This document shows, in pieces, positions 34,959 to 43,569 of a stretch of 44,415 nucleotides of DNA. Made by a program: the position numbers and the translations under genes. Source of the DNA: Chromatiales bacterium (GTDB lineage: Bacteria; Pseudomonadota; Gammaproteobacteria; SZUA-152); contig JALSGT010000141.1 in NCBI GenBank assembly GCA_026982555.1, positions 1-44,415 of the forward strand, written 5' to 3'. The notes under the pieces were generated by a model that saw only the letters and a program-made list of their open reading frames with translations, did no database searches and had not been told where the DNA came from. Within the stretch, counting starts at the first letter, position 1, and each line of letters opens with the position of its first letter.

Positions 34959-37331
34959 CTAGTTGACCACAGGCATGACATCAATGTTTTGATCTGTTGT
35001 GGCAACACCGCCGCGACCATTGTAACCGTAATACCACCATGGATAGGGCTGCGGTGGAAAAACGATGCTTCCCAGAGTCATTGATAAGTCCTTGGTTGAG
35101 GCAGCTTTTAGTCCTATGTCTGAAATTGTATAGAGATAAACGTTTTCAGTACCCGTCATCACCACTGAACGTCGCGGTGCCGCCCATTGGACGTACCAGC
35201 CATTACCACAATCCTCCGTATGGGGATAAACCAGTGGTGAATCATCCGGGCGACAATAATAATCAAACGCTAAATCTGCATGATCCACCCTGCCTAGCGC
35301 TTTAAAGCCGGATGCTACAGTGATTTCATAAGCTGCAACGCCGCTGAAATATTCTTTGGCGGCGTTGGGCGAAATTTGCAAGGGTATGGCCAACAGATTT
35401 GCCGGTTTGTAAAAAGTAAATGCTTTGTGGTCGTATTCGGCAGCACTCCAGGACCAGCTTTGAGGTACATCGGGTGTAAATTTATGGATCACTTTTGGTT
35501 CACTCATGTCGCTGACATCGACCAATTGCAGCTGCATGCCATTACCGACACCGATGCCACCTTCACCCCCTGCACGGCCAATAGTAACAAGATGATTGTC
35601 ATCATATGGATGCATGTAACTACTGAAGCCCGGGATAGTGAGTTCGCCTGTCAGTACAGGAGAAGTCGGGTTGCTCAGGTCAAAGGCAAATAGCGGGTCA
35701 ACGTTTCGAAACGTGACAACAAAACCGCGTTCACCCATAAAGCGTGCGCTTCGAATATTTTCATTGGGTGCAAAATTACGGATTTCGCCTACGATGTTGA
35801 GTCGGCCATCGCCATTGTCGTCCAGTACGGATAAATGATTCGTTTGCACATGTTGCCAGTCAGGCGTACCGCTGTCATCGCCAATACGCAAGAAATCATC
35901 CTGAGTGGTCGCAATGCGTAACATGTTTTTACCGTCATATTCGTACTCACTTAAGCTGAACGAGTTATTGATATACCCGTCCACACGACCTGTAGCCACA
36001 TAATCTGGCGCATCTTTTGAGATGGCAAATTTATAGATCGCCGATTGAGAGGTTGGGCGTTCGTCATTCGGGAGTCTCCACCACCAGTTCCGACTGTTTT
36101 CAACAAGGTAGAGGTTGTTTTTGCTGGCATAGACGATGTGGCTATTGTTAATAATGCCGGTTGCCGCCAGATTGGAGCCGTCAGTGTCTATGCTGGTTAT
36201 AATCTGCAACCCGAGGCTCATGTTGACTTCAGGGTGATTGATATTGTTACAGGCAAGATACGGAACAGGCTCGGATGTATCATTAATTATACGTCTGGCA
36301 TCCGGTAGAAAATTTGCGGGATCGGTGGCACGGATAATATTCTCAATTTTTTCACCGAGATTTTTTTGTGCCTGTATCACATCAGGATTATTTTCGATGT
36401 TGCTATCGGGGGTGTCGCATTTAACAGTATTCAGGGTATCGATAAATGTTTTCTGTAAATCGATAAACTCAGGGTCGGTATGCAATGCAGCAGTTTGTAA
36501 ATAATGACGGGACACCAGGTGTAAACGATTTTCAATCCGGCGTCCTTCCCGGAAATAGCCGCGCATTTGAATCTGCTCAATGACTTCAGGTTTATTGGGC
36601 GTGGAAACGTCATAAAAGAGGGCGGTGGTATAATCACTGTCGGGTTGTGGTCTGATCACAGTCAGACTTTCATCTGTTTGTGCAGGTGTATCGGTAATAT
36701 AATAAGGCTCATCATGCCGGGCTAAAATGGTGACTCGCTGGTTTTCTTTGTCAAGAAAGAGATTTAAGCCGCGTGCCCCCAGGTCTATTTTGGCCAGTAT
36801 GCTTAAGTCGTGAGGAGGGAACCCCTTCGCAATAATAAAGTGCCGGCCGCTAAGAATGTACATATTGCCTTGCGGGTCTGTTTTTACAATATCGCCTTCA
36901 TTGACACCTGTTACCTGATTATTTGTGTCAGAAACATCAGCGGGCGTAGCTGGAGAGTCATTGGATGCACCACCGGCTAAACTGACTTCATCGCCTGCAC
37001 TGGGCGAGCTGGCACCGGGCAAGCCGGGTTCGAGCCTGTCGCCCGCTGACGGACAACGATAGTAATTGTTACGGGGGATTGATGCATAACGCTTGATTAA
37101 TGACGTGGATATGTAATTTTTTAATTCATCGCAATCATTGACCTGTTGCAGGCGCAAAGCGGCTAATGGAACGCGCTGTATTAATTGTTCCGATACGGGT
37201 TCCGAGTCTGAAAGCGCTGAATTTTCAGGGTTGGCGTTGTCATTGGAACAGGCGGCTGTCAGTAATATCAAAATGAGCAATCCTGGCCATCTGTGCCATG
37301 CTACGCAATGTGTGTGTGTTCTGGGCAGCAT
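34959..37331 (-). CDS. Large lipoprotein with C-terminal beta-propeller domain
   Basis: A 790-residue exported lipoprotein: signal peptide with LILILLTAAC lipobox, then a serine/proline-rich linker (about 25-130). The long Beta_propel-type region begins at TNNQVTGVNEGDIVKTDPQG and includes MYILSGRHFIIAKGF, VSRHYLQT, LTGELTIPGFSSYMHPYDDN, HLVTIGR and WSAAEYDHKAFTFY. The opening motif VNEGDIVKTD is the family mark of these secreted propeller proteins found across bacteria and archaea. Function unknown; protein binding at the cell surface or a protease-inhibitor-like role has been suggested for relatives but cannot be read here. ATG 37331 has GAGGG upstream. Confidence 0.82.
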   Translation of the reverse strand: MLPRTHTHCVAWHRWPGLLILILLTAACSNDNANPENSALSDSEPVSEQLIQRVPLAALRLQQVNDCDELKNYISTSLIKRYASIPRNNYYRCPSAGDRLEPGLPGASSPSAGDEVSLAGGASNDSPATPADVSDTNNQVTGVNEGDIVKTDPQGNMYILSGRHFIIAKGFPPHDLSILAKIDLGARGLNLFLDKENQRVTILARHDEPYYITDTPAQTDESLTVIRPQPDSDYTTALFYDVSTPNKPEVIEQIQMRGYFREGRRIENRLHLVSRHYLQTAALHTDPEFIDLQKTFIDTLNTVKCDTPDSNIENNPDVIQAQKNLGEKIENIIRATDPANFLPDARRIINDTSEPVPYLACNNINHPEVNMSLGLQIITSIDTDGSNLAATGIINNSHIVYASKNNLYLVENSRNWWWRLPNDERPTSQSAIYKFAISKDAPDYVATGRVDGYINNSFSLSEYEYDGKNMLRIATTQDDFLRIGDDSGTPDWQHVQTNHLSVLDDNGDGRLNIVGEIRNFAPNENIRSARFMGERGFVVTFRNVDPLFAFDLSNPTSPVLTGELTIPGFSSYMHPYDDNHLVTIGRAGGEGGIGVGNGMQLQLVDVSDMSEPKVIHKFTPDVPQSWSWSAAEYDHKAFTFYKPANLLAIPLQISPNAAKEYFSGVAAYEITVASGFKALGRVDHADLAFDYYCRPDDSPLVYPHTEDCGNGWYVQWAAPRRSVVMTGTENVYLYTISDIGLKAASTKDLSMTLGSIVFPPQPYPWWYYGYNGRGGVATTDQNIDVMPVVN

Positions 37332-37680
37332 ACGATTTCCCTCGTTGCAGTATGATGATGTTATTCTTGTTCAGTGTGGCTCTGTGTTTTCTTAACGTCG
37401 TTGAAACACGCATGACCGATGGGTATGCGGCGAGTGCTTAAAAATCATACCTCAATCACTGTCGTTTGGAGCCTGCAATATTTTTATGGATACACGGTGG
37501 TTAACGCTTAACCTTATAAAAAAGGTTCATTTACTTTTCCAGTATCAGGTTATCCGGGGAGAGGCGACAAGCGGAAACATAACTATAAAATGTTGTTCGT
37601 GCGAATGGATAAAGAAATTTCCAGCGAGAGGGGATTGCTTTGCTCGAATCGTCATCAATTTTAGCGTGCTGCATTAATAA

Positions 37681-37698
37681 CTCGCGAATAATTGCGAG
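37681..37698. promoter_or_regulatory. Inverted repeat CTCGC-N8-GCGAG upstream of hipBA
   Basis: CTCGC (37681-37685) and GCGAG (37694-37698) pair around eight bases, extended to six on each side by A/T. It lies 24 bp before the first TCGTCA operator and might be a further, weaker repressor site. The rest of the 496-bp gap upstream (37332-37680) should hold the beta-propeller gene promoter, but I cannot place it with confidence. Confidence 0.3.
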
Positions 37699-37721
37699 TA
37701 ATGACTGCTCATTATGACAGT

Positions 37722-37824
37722 TCGTCAGTAATGACGATTTGATTTTTTGGTTGGTTTGGGTTATATATCGTCAAAATTTACGAGAAATGCCTGTTTTCCT
37801 GGCTTTACTCGTCAAAGGTGGCGA
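37722..37824 (+). promoter_or_regulatory. hipBA promoter bracketed by three TCGTCA-N4-TGACGA-type operators
   Basis: Operator 1 is TCGTCAGTAATGACGA (37722-37737), a perfect 6-bp palindrome. Operator 2 is TCGTCAAAATTTACGA (37768-37783). Operator 3 is TCGTCAAAGGTGGCGA (37809-37824), four bases before the hipB ATG. Between operators 1 and 2 sit TTGATT (37739-37744), a 17-bp spacer and TATATA (37762-37767), a fair -35/-10 pair. Operator 1 therefore abuts the -35, operator 2 covers the start point and operator 3 the ribosome site. This is how a self-repressing antitoxin promoter would look; HipB is the expected binder. Confidence 0.6.
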
Positions 37825-37827
37825 TAA

Positions 37828-38187
37828 ATGAAGATTTCCGGGTTGCTGGCCGATGAGGCTATTCTGGCCGAACTGGGTGGCCGTATTGCACGACGTCGGC
37901 TTGAATTACAACTAACGCAAGCCAGCCTGGCGGAACAGGCAGGGGTCGCCAAGCGCACAGTGGAGCGTATTGAAGCTGGCGCTTCGGCGCAGATGGCCAG
38001 CTTGATCCGTGTTTTCCGGGTGCTGGAGTTATTGCCAAAGCTGGAATTACTGCTGCCCGATGTCCAGCCGAGCCCCATGGATTTACTTCGGCAAAAAGGC
38101 AAGGTGCGGCAGCGTGCGTCCGGTCAACGGCAGGCAAATCATGTTGCCGAAGAAAAGCAGCCATGGTCCTGGGATGACGACACATGA
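37828..38187 (+). CDS. hipB: HipB-like antitoxin, XRE-family DNA-binding protein
   Basis: A 119-residue protein with one XRE helix-turn-helix: LGGRIARRRLELQLTQASLAEQAGVAKRTVERIEAG (about residues 12-48). A short helical part and a basic, disordered tail follow (KGKVRQRASGQRQANHVAE). HipB binds its own operators and holds HipA in check. The gene overlaps hipA by four bases (ATGA) and is preceded by three palindromic sites. It lacks the C-terminal tryptophan-ended tail of E. coli HipB in its exact form, but ends in WSWDDDT, which could play the same part. Confidence 0.88.
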   Translation: MKISGLLADEAILAELGGRIARRRLELQLTQASLAEQAGVAKRTVERIEAGASAQMASLIRVFRVLELLPKLELLLPDVQPSPMDLLRQKGKVRQRASGQRQANHVAEEKQPWSWDDDT

Positions 38188-39491
38188 GCCGCGTTACCGA
38201 GGTGCGGTTATGGGGGCGCAGTATCGGAGCAGTATCGCTGGCTGACGGTGATGACGTTGCCAGCTTTGAATATGATCCTGCGTTTATTGGGAGTGGCATT
38301 GAAATCGCCCCACTGATGATGCCGCTAGCCAGCCGTGTTTATCGTTTTCCTGAGCTGTCCTGGCAGACATTCCACGGTTTACCGGGTTTGCTGGCGGATT
38401 CCCTGCCAGACAAGTTTGGTAATGCGCTGATTAATGCCTGGCTGGCCACCCAGGGGCGGCAGCCGGATTCGTTTAATGCGCTGGAGCGCCTGTGTTACAC
38501 GGGAGAGCGGGGCATAGGGGCGCTGGAATTTACCCCTGCCATTGGACCGCTGGCGGAGCAGGCAAACCAGATACAAATTGATACACTGGTCAAGCTGGCA
38601 TCGCAGGTGCTTAGCCATCGCAGCGATCTGCGCGCTTCTTTTGCAGATGCGGAGAAAGAACAGGCACTGGCTGATATTCTGCGCGTTGGCACTTCAGCCG
38701 GAGGTGCTCGCGCCAAGGCGGTAATCGCCTGGAATCCGACCAGCAACGAAGTGCGTTCCGGGCAGGTGCTGGCAGGGGAGGGTTTTGAATACTGGTTGTT
38801 GAAGTTTGATGGTGTGACGGGAAACCAGGACAAAGAGCTGGAGGACCCGCAAGGTTTTGGCGTCATTGAATACGCCTATTATCTGATGGCAAAAGATTGT
38901 GGCATTGAGATCAGTGAATGCCGTCTGTTTGAGGAAAATGGCCGACAACATTTTATGACCCGGCGTTTTGATCGTCTGGCCAATGGTGAAAAACGGCACA
39001 TGCAATCACTATGCGCGCTGGCACATTTTGATTTTAACCTCGCAGGTGCCTACAGCTATGAACAAGCATTGCTGGTGATTCGTCAGCTGGGTTTACCCAT
39101 GGAGACCATTGAAGAACAATTTCGGCGCATGGTGTTTAATATCATCGCTCGCAATCAGGATGATCATGTGAAAAATATCGCCTTTTTGATGGACAAGTCC
39201 GGTACCTGGTCATTGTCACCGGCTTTTGACCTAACATTCAGCTTTAATCCCGCTGGCCGATGGACTGCCCGTCATCAAATGATGCTCAACGGCAAACGTG
39301 ATCATTTTACGCTGGATGATTTCAAGGCCTGTGCAAAAACAGCCGCAATGAAACGCGGACGTGCCGAGGCCATTATCCAGGAAGTGCAGCAGGTTGTGTC
39401 GAACTGGCAGATTTATGCTGAAGATGCCGGTGTGCCACCTGTGTGGCAGGCACAAATACAGAATGCGCTTCGGTTAAAGGCGTTCAACTAG
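38184..39491 (+). CDS. hipA: HipA-like serine/threonine kinase toxin
   Basis: A 435-residue HipA-type kinase, close to E. coli HipA (440). The N-subdomain has VRLWGRSIGAVSL and FPELSWQTFHGLPGLLADSLPDKFGN. The phosphate-loop-like motif is GTSAGGARAKAVIAWN (near 169), then EYWLLKFDGV. The catalytic loop is ARNQDDHVKNIAFLMD (Asp near 327), and the metal-binding DFD-like segment is SPAFDLTFSFN. All key catalytic positions look intact, so it should be an active kinase. E. coli HipA phosphorylates glutamyl-tRNA synthetase to halt translation and favour persistence; the target here is unknown. Co-translated with hipB. Confidence 0.9.
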   Translation: MSRVTEVRLWGRSIGAVSLADGDDVASFEYDPAFIGSGIEIAPLMMPLASRVYRFPELSWQTFHGLPGLLADSLPDKFGNALINAWLATQGRQPDSFNALERLCYTGERGIGALEFTPAIGPLAEQANQIQIDTLVKLASQVLSHRSDLRASFADAEKEQALADILRVGTSAGGARAKAVIAWNPTSNEVRSGQVLAGEGFEYWLLKFDGVTGNQDKELEDPQGFGVIEYAYYLMAKDCGIEISECRLFEENGRQHFMTRRFDRLANGEKRHMQSLCALAHFDFNLAGAYSYEQALLVIRQLGLPMETIEEQFRRMVFNIIARNQDDHVKNIAFLMDKSGTWSLSPAFDLTFSFNPAGRWTARHQMMLNGKRDHFTLDDFKACAKTAAMKRGRAEAIIQEVQQVVSNWQIYAEDAGVPPVWQAQIQNALRLKAFN

Positions 39492-39493
39492 AA

Positions 39494-39513
39494 AAATGCG
39501 ACCCGGAGCATTT
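39494..39513 (+). terminator. Short hairpin right after hipA
   Basis: AAATGC (39494-39499) and GCATTT (39508-39513) pair around GACCCGGA, beginning three bases after the hipA stop. No T-run follows, so termination here is only suggested. The following 150 bp up to the cytochrome gene hold a strong Shine-Dalgarno but no further gene. Confidence 0.3.
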
Positions 39514-39666
39514 CTGAGGTCGTGCGTTCGGTGATCATTTTTCTGGCAGGAAAATACTTGTTGTGGCTGGCGGCAAGGCAAATATTTACGATTCCCCCAT
39601 GATATTTCGGAATAGTCAGTTTTTGGTTCCCGGTTTTTAAATTGCTTATGCACAGGAGGTCTGCAA

Positions 39667-42600
39667 ATGTTTGATCGTAGATATAAATCGTTATTATTGA
39701 TTATCGTAATGCTATTATTGTTTGCGCCACCTGTATTTTCTGGTGGTTCCTACACACTTTTTGAATCCGGACAAGTGCGTCCTTTAGCAATATCGCCGGA
39801 TGGCAAAAGACTGTTCGCACTAAATACGCCAGACAATCGCCTGGAAATATTCAGCATTAAAAAAAATGGCACGTTAAAACATCAGCACTCTATTCTGGTG
39901 GGCATGGAGCCTGTCGCACTTGCTGTGCGAAATCCTGACGAAGTCTGGGTGGTTAACAGCATTTCTGACAGTATCAGTATTGTTAATGTTGGCCACGGAG
40001 CCAAACAAGTGATTAAAACCTTATTGGTGGGTGATGAACCCATGGATATTGTTTTTGCCGGAACGCATAACGAGCGGGCATTTATTACGACGGCGCATCG
40101 TGGCCAGAATTCACCGGTTGACCCGGCATTAACCACGCCGGGCGTGGGGCGCGCTGATGTCTGGGTTTTTGATACCGATGATGTGGATCATGATACCAGC
40201 CTGGGCGGTACGCCGCTGACCATCATCACCCTGTTTACCGACTCCCCCCGTGCATTAGCCGTTTCTGCGGACGGCAGTAAAGTTTATGCTGCGGGTTTTA
40301 AAACAGGCAACAGAACGACGACCATTGCAGAAACAGTGGTAACCGATAATGGAGGGGTTCCGCTGGCCAGCCTGAATGTGGACACCGATGGTGATGGTGT
40401 ACCCGAAGCGCATATGACCGACACGGCGGGCAATATGCAACCGTTAACCGGCCTGATTGTGCAGCATAATGGGGAACACTGGGTTGATGAAACCGGTAAA
40501 GTCTGGGACCACCTGGTGAATTTTAATCTGCCGGATAAAGACGTGTTTGTGATTGATGCCAATGCTGACATACCCATGGAAATTGAAGCGATTTCCGGTG
40601 TCGGTACCATTATTTTTAACATGATCAGCAACCCGGTGAATGGCAAGATCTATGTGAGCAATACTGAAGCACTGAACCTGAAGCGCTTCACTGGCCCCGC
40701 CGGTACGTTGCCTGCAACAAACGATGCACCGGCAACCGATTATACAACCCTCAACGGACATTTTGTCGAAAGTCGTATCAGCGTACTGGATGACGGCAAT
40801 GTCACCCCCGTGCATTTGAATAAACATATTGATTACAGTGTTTGTTGTGATGACCTGCCCAATGATGAAAATGCCAGATCGCTGGCACAACCCATGGACA
40901 TGGCCATTAGCCGTGATGGTAAAACCCTGTATGTTGCCGCATTTGGTTCAGGCAAGGTCGGTGTGTTTGATACCGCTCAATTAGAAAATAATACGTTTGT
41001 TCCTGACCTTTCCCGTCACATTCAATTAAGTGGTGGTGGCCCTGCGGGTCTTGTATTGAATGAAAAGAAGAATCGTTTGTATGTGTTAACACGTTTTGAC
41101 AATGCCATTTCCATTATCGATACCAACACCAATACAGAACTTTCGCAGGTGCAGATGTACAACCCTGAGCCTGCACACATTGTTAAAGGCCGTCAGTACC
41201 ACTACGATGCAGCATTGACATCCAGTCGTGGAGACAGCTCTTGTGCCTTATGCCATGTGTTTGGTGATATGGACCAGCTGGCCTGGTCCCTGGGTGATCC
41301 CAGTGCTAACGCGGTACTAAATCCCAGTGCCGCTGATTATCCGGGTGGCCCCAGTGACCTGGCCATTAACCATGAAGATTTTGGCCTGCCCATCAGTCCG
41401 CACTTTGCACCCGTTAAAGGCCCAATGGCCACGCAAAGTATGCGCGGCATGGCCAATCATGGCGCGATGCACTGGCGTGGTGACCAGACCGGAGGAAACC
41501 TGGAAGCCGATGGCTCTCAGGAAGACAATGTGCAACCCGACATGGGTATTTATAACGAACGTTTGGCATTCTCCAAATTCAACAATACTTTTGTCGGGCT
41601 TCATGGGCGCAGTGCCCGGCTGTCCACAGAAGCCATGGATGAATTCACTGATTTTGCACTGGAATTGATGTATCCGGCAAACCCGATTCGTCATCTCGAT
41701 AATTCCCTGACACCAGCGCAGCAGGCGGGCAAGGATTTCTTTTTTGATTCCACCAAGGTGGTAGACACGGCATTTAACTGTAGTGGTTGTCATGTGGTTG
41801 ATCGTGATTTCAATAAAGGCATGACTGACAAACCGGGCATTTTTGGTACCAATAGCAGAAATACCTTTGCCTTTATTCAGCAATTCCTGAAGATTCCTCA
41901 TCTGCGTAATTTGTACAACAAGGTGGGCATGTTTGGTATGCCTAACAGTCGTAAGTATCTGGCAGATGACCCCTTCACCGGAATGGACCCCGCCTGGGAC
42001 CCAAATGTGCCAGAAGATTTCCAGAAAATTTCCCATCAGCTTTTCTTTGGAAATGACAATGTACATACCGGTGACCAAATCAAAGGCTTTGGTTATACAC
42101 AGGATGGCAGCACGGACACCATATTTCGTTTCCACAATACCAATGGCTTCCTGCCGCGTGCGCCAGGAACGGTGACCCCATTGGACCCGGGCAATCCTGA
42201 CAATTTACCAATTTCTCCTGAAGGAATGGAAATACGCCGTAATCTTGAGCAGTACATGATGGTATTTCCCAGCAACTTCTTCCCCATTATGGGCCAACAG
42301 GTGACGCTGACTGAATACAATGGTGATCTTGTGGGTCCGCGTATTGACCTGATGATTGCAAGAGCGGATCTTGGTGAATGCGATCTGGTGGCACAAAAGA
42401 AACAGCAGGGTTTTCTCTATCAGCGGGATGGTACTTTTGCACGAGACTCCATGTATAAAAGGCAAATTACCGATGCCGCATTGCGCAGAAAGGCCAACAA
42501 TCACAATAACATCACCTATACCTGCGCGCCCCCGGGGTCTGGCATGCGCATTGCGCTGGACCGTGACGAAGACGGCGCGTTGAATGGCGATGAACGGTGG

Positions 42601-42768
42601 GCGGGAACTGATCCAGCGAACCCTGACAGTATTCCTGTGAATAAAATGTTGTTGGATATTTCTGCCTGGTGGACTTTTTACGGCCTGAACTTATCTTTTA
42701 CCACATCAAATCGTCCGGAATTTTATAGTCCGCATATGGGTCATTATCAAGCGACTCAGTTTTGGTAG
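39667..42768 (+). CDS. Periplasmic beta-propeller/diheme cytochrome c fusion protein
   Basis: A 1033-residue exported protein with a very strong start (GGAGGT, seven bases before ATG) and a signal peptide (LLLIIVMLLLFAPPVFS). Residues about 30-500 form a YncE-like propeller with repeated blades (RPLAISPDGKRLFALNT, AISRDGKTLYVAAFGSGKVG, SIIDTNTNTE). Two CxxCH haem sites follow: SSCALCHVFGDMD (near 525) and FNCSGCHVVDRD (near 704). The second sits in a cytochrome-peroxidase/MauG-like context (LTPAQQAGKDFFFDS, LKIPHLRNLYNKVGMFG). A calcium-loop or type-3-repeat motif (DRDEDGALNGDERWAGTDPA) lies near the end. Probably a periplasmic redox enzyme; the substrate is unknown. Confidence 0.82.
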   Translation: MFDRRYKSLLLIIVMLLLFAPPVFSGGSYTLFESGQVRPLAISPDGKRLFALNTPDNRLEIFSIKKNGTLKHQHSILVGMEPVALAVRNPDEVWVVNSISDSISIVNVGHGAKQVIKTLLVGDEPMDIVFAGTHNERAFITTAHRGQNSPVDPALTTPGVGRADVWVFDTDDVDHDTSLGGTPLTIITLFTDSPRALAVSADGSKVYAAGFKTGNRTTTIAETVVTDNGGVPLASLNVDTDGDGVPEAHMTDTAGNMQPLTGLIVQHNGEHWVDETGKVWDHLVNFNLPDKDVFVIDANADIPMEIEAISGVGTIIFNMISNPVNGKIYVSNTEALNLKRFTGPAGTLPATNDAPATDYTTLNGHFVESRISVLDDGNVTPVHLNKHIDYSVCCDDLPNDENARSLAQPMDMAISRDGKTLYVAAFGSGKVGVFDTAQLENNTFVPDLSRHIQLSGGGPAGLVLNEKKNRLYVLTRFDNAISIIDTNTNTELSQVQMYNPEPAHIVKGRQYHYDAALTSSRGDSSCALCHVFGDMDQLAWSLGDPSANAVLNPSAADYPGGPSDLAINHEDFGLPISPHFAPVKGPMATQSMRGMANHGAMHWRGDQTGGNLEADGSQEDNVQPDMGIYNERLAFSKFNNTFVGLHGRSARLSTEAMDEFTDFALELMYPANPIRHLDNSLTPAQQAGKDFFFDSTKVVDTAFNCSGCHVVDRDFNKGMTDKPGIFGTNSRNTFAFIQQFLKIPHLRNLYNKVGMFGMPNSRKYLADDPFTGMDPAWDPNVPEDFQKISHQLFFGNDNVHTGDQIKGFGYTQDGSTDTIFRFHNTNGFLPRAPGTVTPLDPGNPDNLPISPEGMEIRRNLEQYMMVFPSNFFPIMGQQVTLTEYNGDLVGPRIDLMIARADLGECDLVAQKKQQGFLYQRDGTFARDSMYKRQITDAALRRKANNHNNITYTCAPPGSGMRIALDRDEDGALNGDERWAGTDPANPDSIPVNKMLLDISAWWTFYGLNLSFTTSNRPEFYSPHMGHYQATQFW

Positions 42769-43243
42769 AAGACGCACATAAAATAATACACTGCTCATCA
42801 CGTTGTTTGATTTTTTCTGCAACAGGCATGGGGACGAGTGCGTAAGCGTCCCCGAATCTGGCGATAGCCAGGCGGCCATCGATGAGGTGTGTATGGGTTT
42901 GTTCTGAAATATAAAGGTGTTTTACCACGTTGGCATCGGTGAAATTATAAACCACATCGCCGCCACCATCTGCAACCCGGTTGGTTTCGATTAATTGTTT
43001 GATCTGGGCGGCAATAGCCTTGTGTTCGGCATCTGCTTTTTTTGCCTGATTTAGTGCGCGGTCGCGTTCAACTTTTTCAGCGTGTTTTTTTTGGGTCAAT
43101 AATGTTGCTTCATCGGCCTGAGTCGGCGTGCCTTTTTTATTTTTTTGTTTCTTGTTTTTATATTGCTTGTGTTTGGCTTGTTTCGCCTTTTTATCATCCA
43201 CCAGGCCGGTTTTTTTCAATTGTTCAAAGAGTGAGTTTCCCAT
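42698..43243 (-). CDS. DUF2058 protein (YaiL family)
   Basis: A 181-residue protein with the DUF2058 pattern: MGNSLFEQLKKTGLVDDKKA at the start, a lysine-rich coiled region (about 15-95), ADGGGDVVYNFTDANVVKHLYI, and the conserved end YADYKIPDDLMW. The start is ATG 43243 with GAGG about ten bases upstream; the track's start at 43258 is a TTG. E. coli YaiL has 179 residues and is of unclear function, possibly linked to nucleoprotein or ribosome processes. Its last 71 bp overlap, tail to tail, the end of the cytochrome gene. Confidence 0.9.
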   Translation of the reverse strand: MGNSLFEQLKKTGLVDDKKAKQAKHKQYKNKKQKNKKGTPTQADEATLLTQKKHAEKVERDRALNQAKKADAEHKAIAAQIKQLIETNRVADGGGDVVYNFTDANVVKHLYISEQTHTHLIDGRLAIARFGDAYALVPMPVAEKIKQRDEQCIILCASSTKTESLDNDPYADYKIPDDLMW

Positions 43244-43331
43244 CAAGCAATACCTCAAATGTAAAGAAGTGTTATTTGTTTATGTTATTTTGATCGGCAT
43301 CATTATGTTTTGATGTGATGCGTTGTGTTTC

Positions 43332-43569
43332 AACCTAAAATCCGCAGTTGAATGGCCGGTAGAGTGCGTTGAGTTTTGTGACTGGCGAGGCGCGATGAGG
43401 AGTAATAGCCTGCTATTGCGACGATTCGCAACGCGGCCAGACGCAAAAGGCGACGCGCTATACCGGTCATAGCGAACTCATCCAACAAGTGGCCCGACAA
43501 AAACTCAAAGCATGGTGTTTATCAATGTGCTATTACACCCTCTAAGCGGTCAACTGCGGAATTTAGGTT
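43332..43569. repeat. MITE-like palindromic element with 20-bp terminal inverted repeats
   Basis: AACCTAAAATCCGCAGTTGA (43332-43351) is matched in inverted form by TCAACTGCGGAATTTAGGTT (43550-43569), 19 of 20 bases. Inside, further inverted pairs nest: ATGGCCGGTAGAGTGCG (43352) with CGCTATACCGGTCAT, GTTGAGTTTTGTGACTGG with the CCGACAAAAACTCAAA region, and TAATAG/CTATTG around the centre. The 238-bp unit has no coding capacity. This fits a non-autonomous mobile palindrome. No clear target-site duplication was found. Its right end lies inside the rmuC reading frame. Confidence 0.6.

Noticed and set aside
40284-40890. Minus-strand ORFs of 120 and 148 residues
   Set aside because: Shadows within the beta-propeller part of the cytochrome gene.
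41317-42135. 272-residue minus-strand ORF inside the cytochrome gene
   Set aside because: It is the antisense shadow of a clearly real gene with signal peptide, haem sites and a strong ribosome site.
39667-42768. PEP-CTERM sorting tail on the large exported proteins
   Set aside because: Neither the cytochrome nor the propeller lipoprotein ends with a PEP motif, membrane helix and basic tail.
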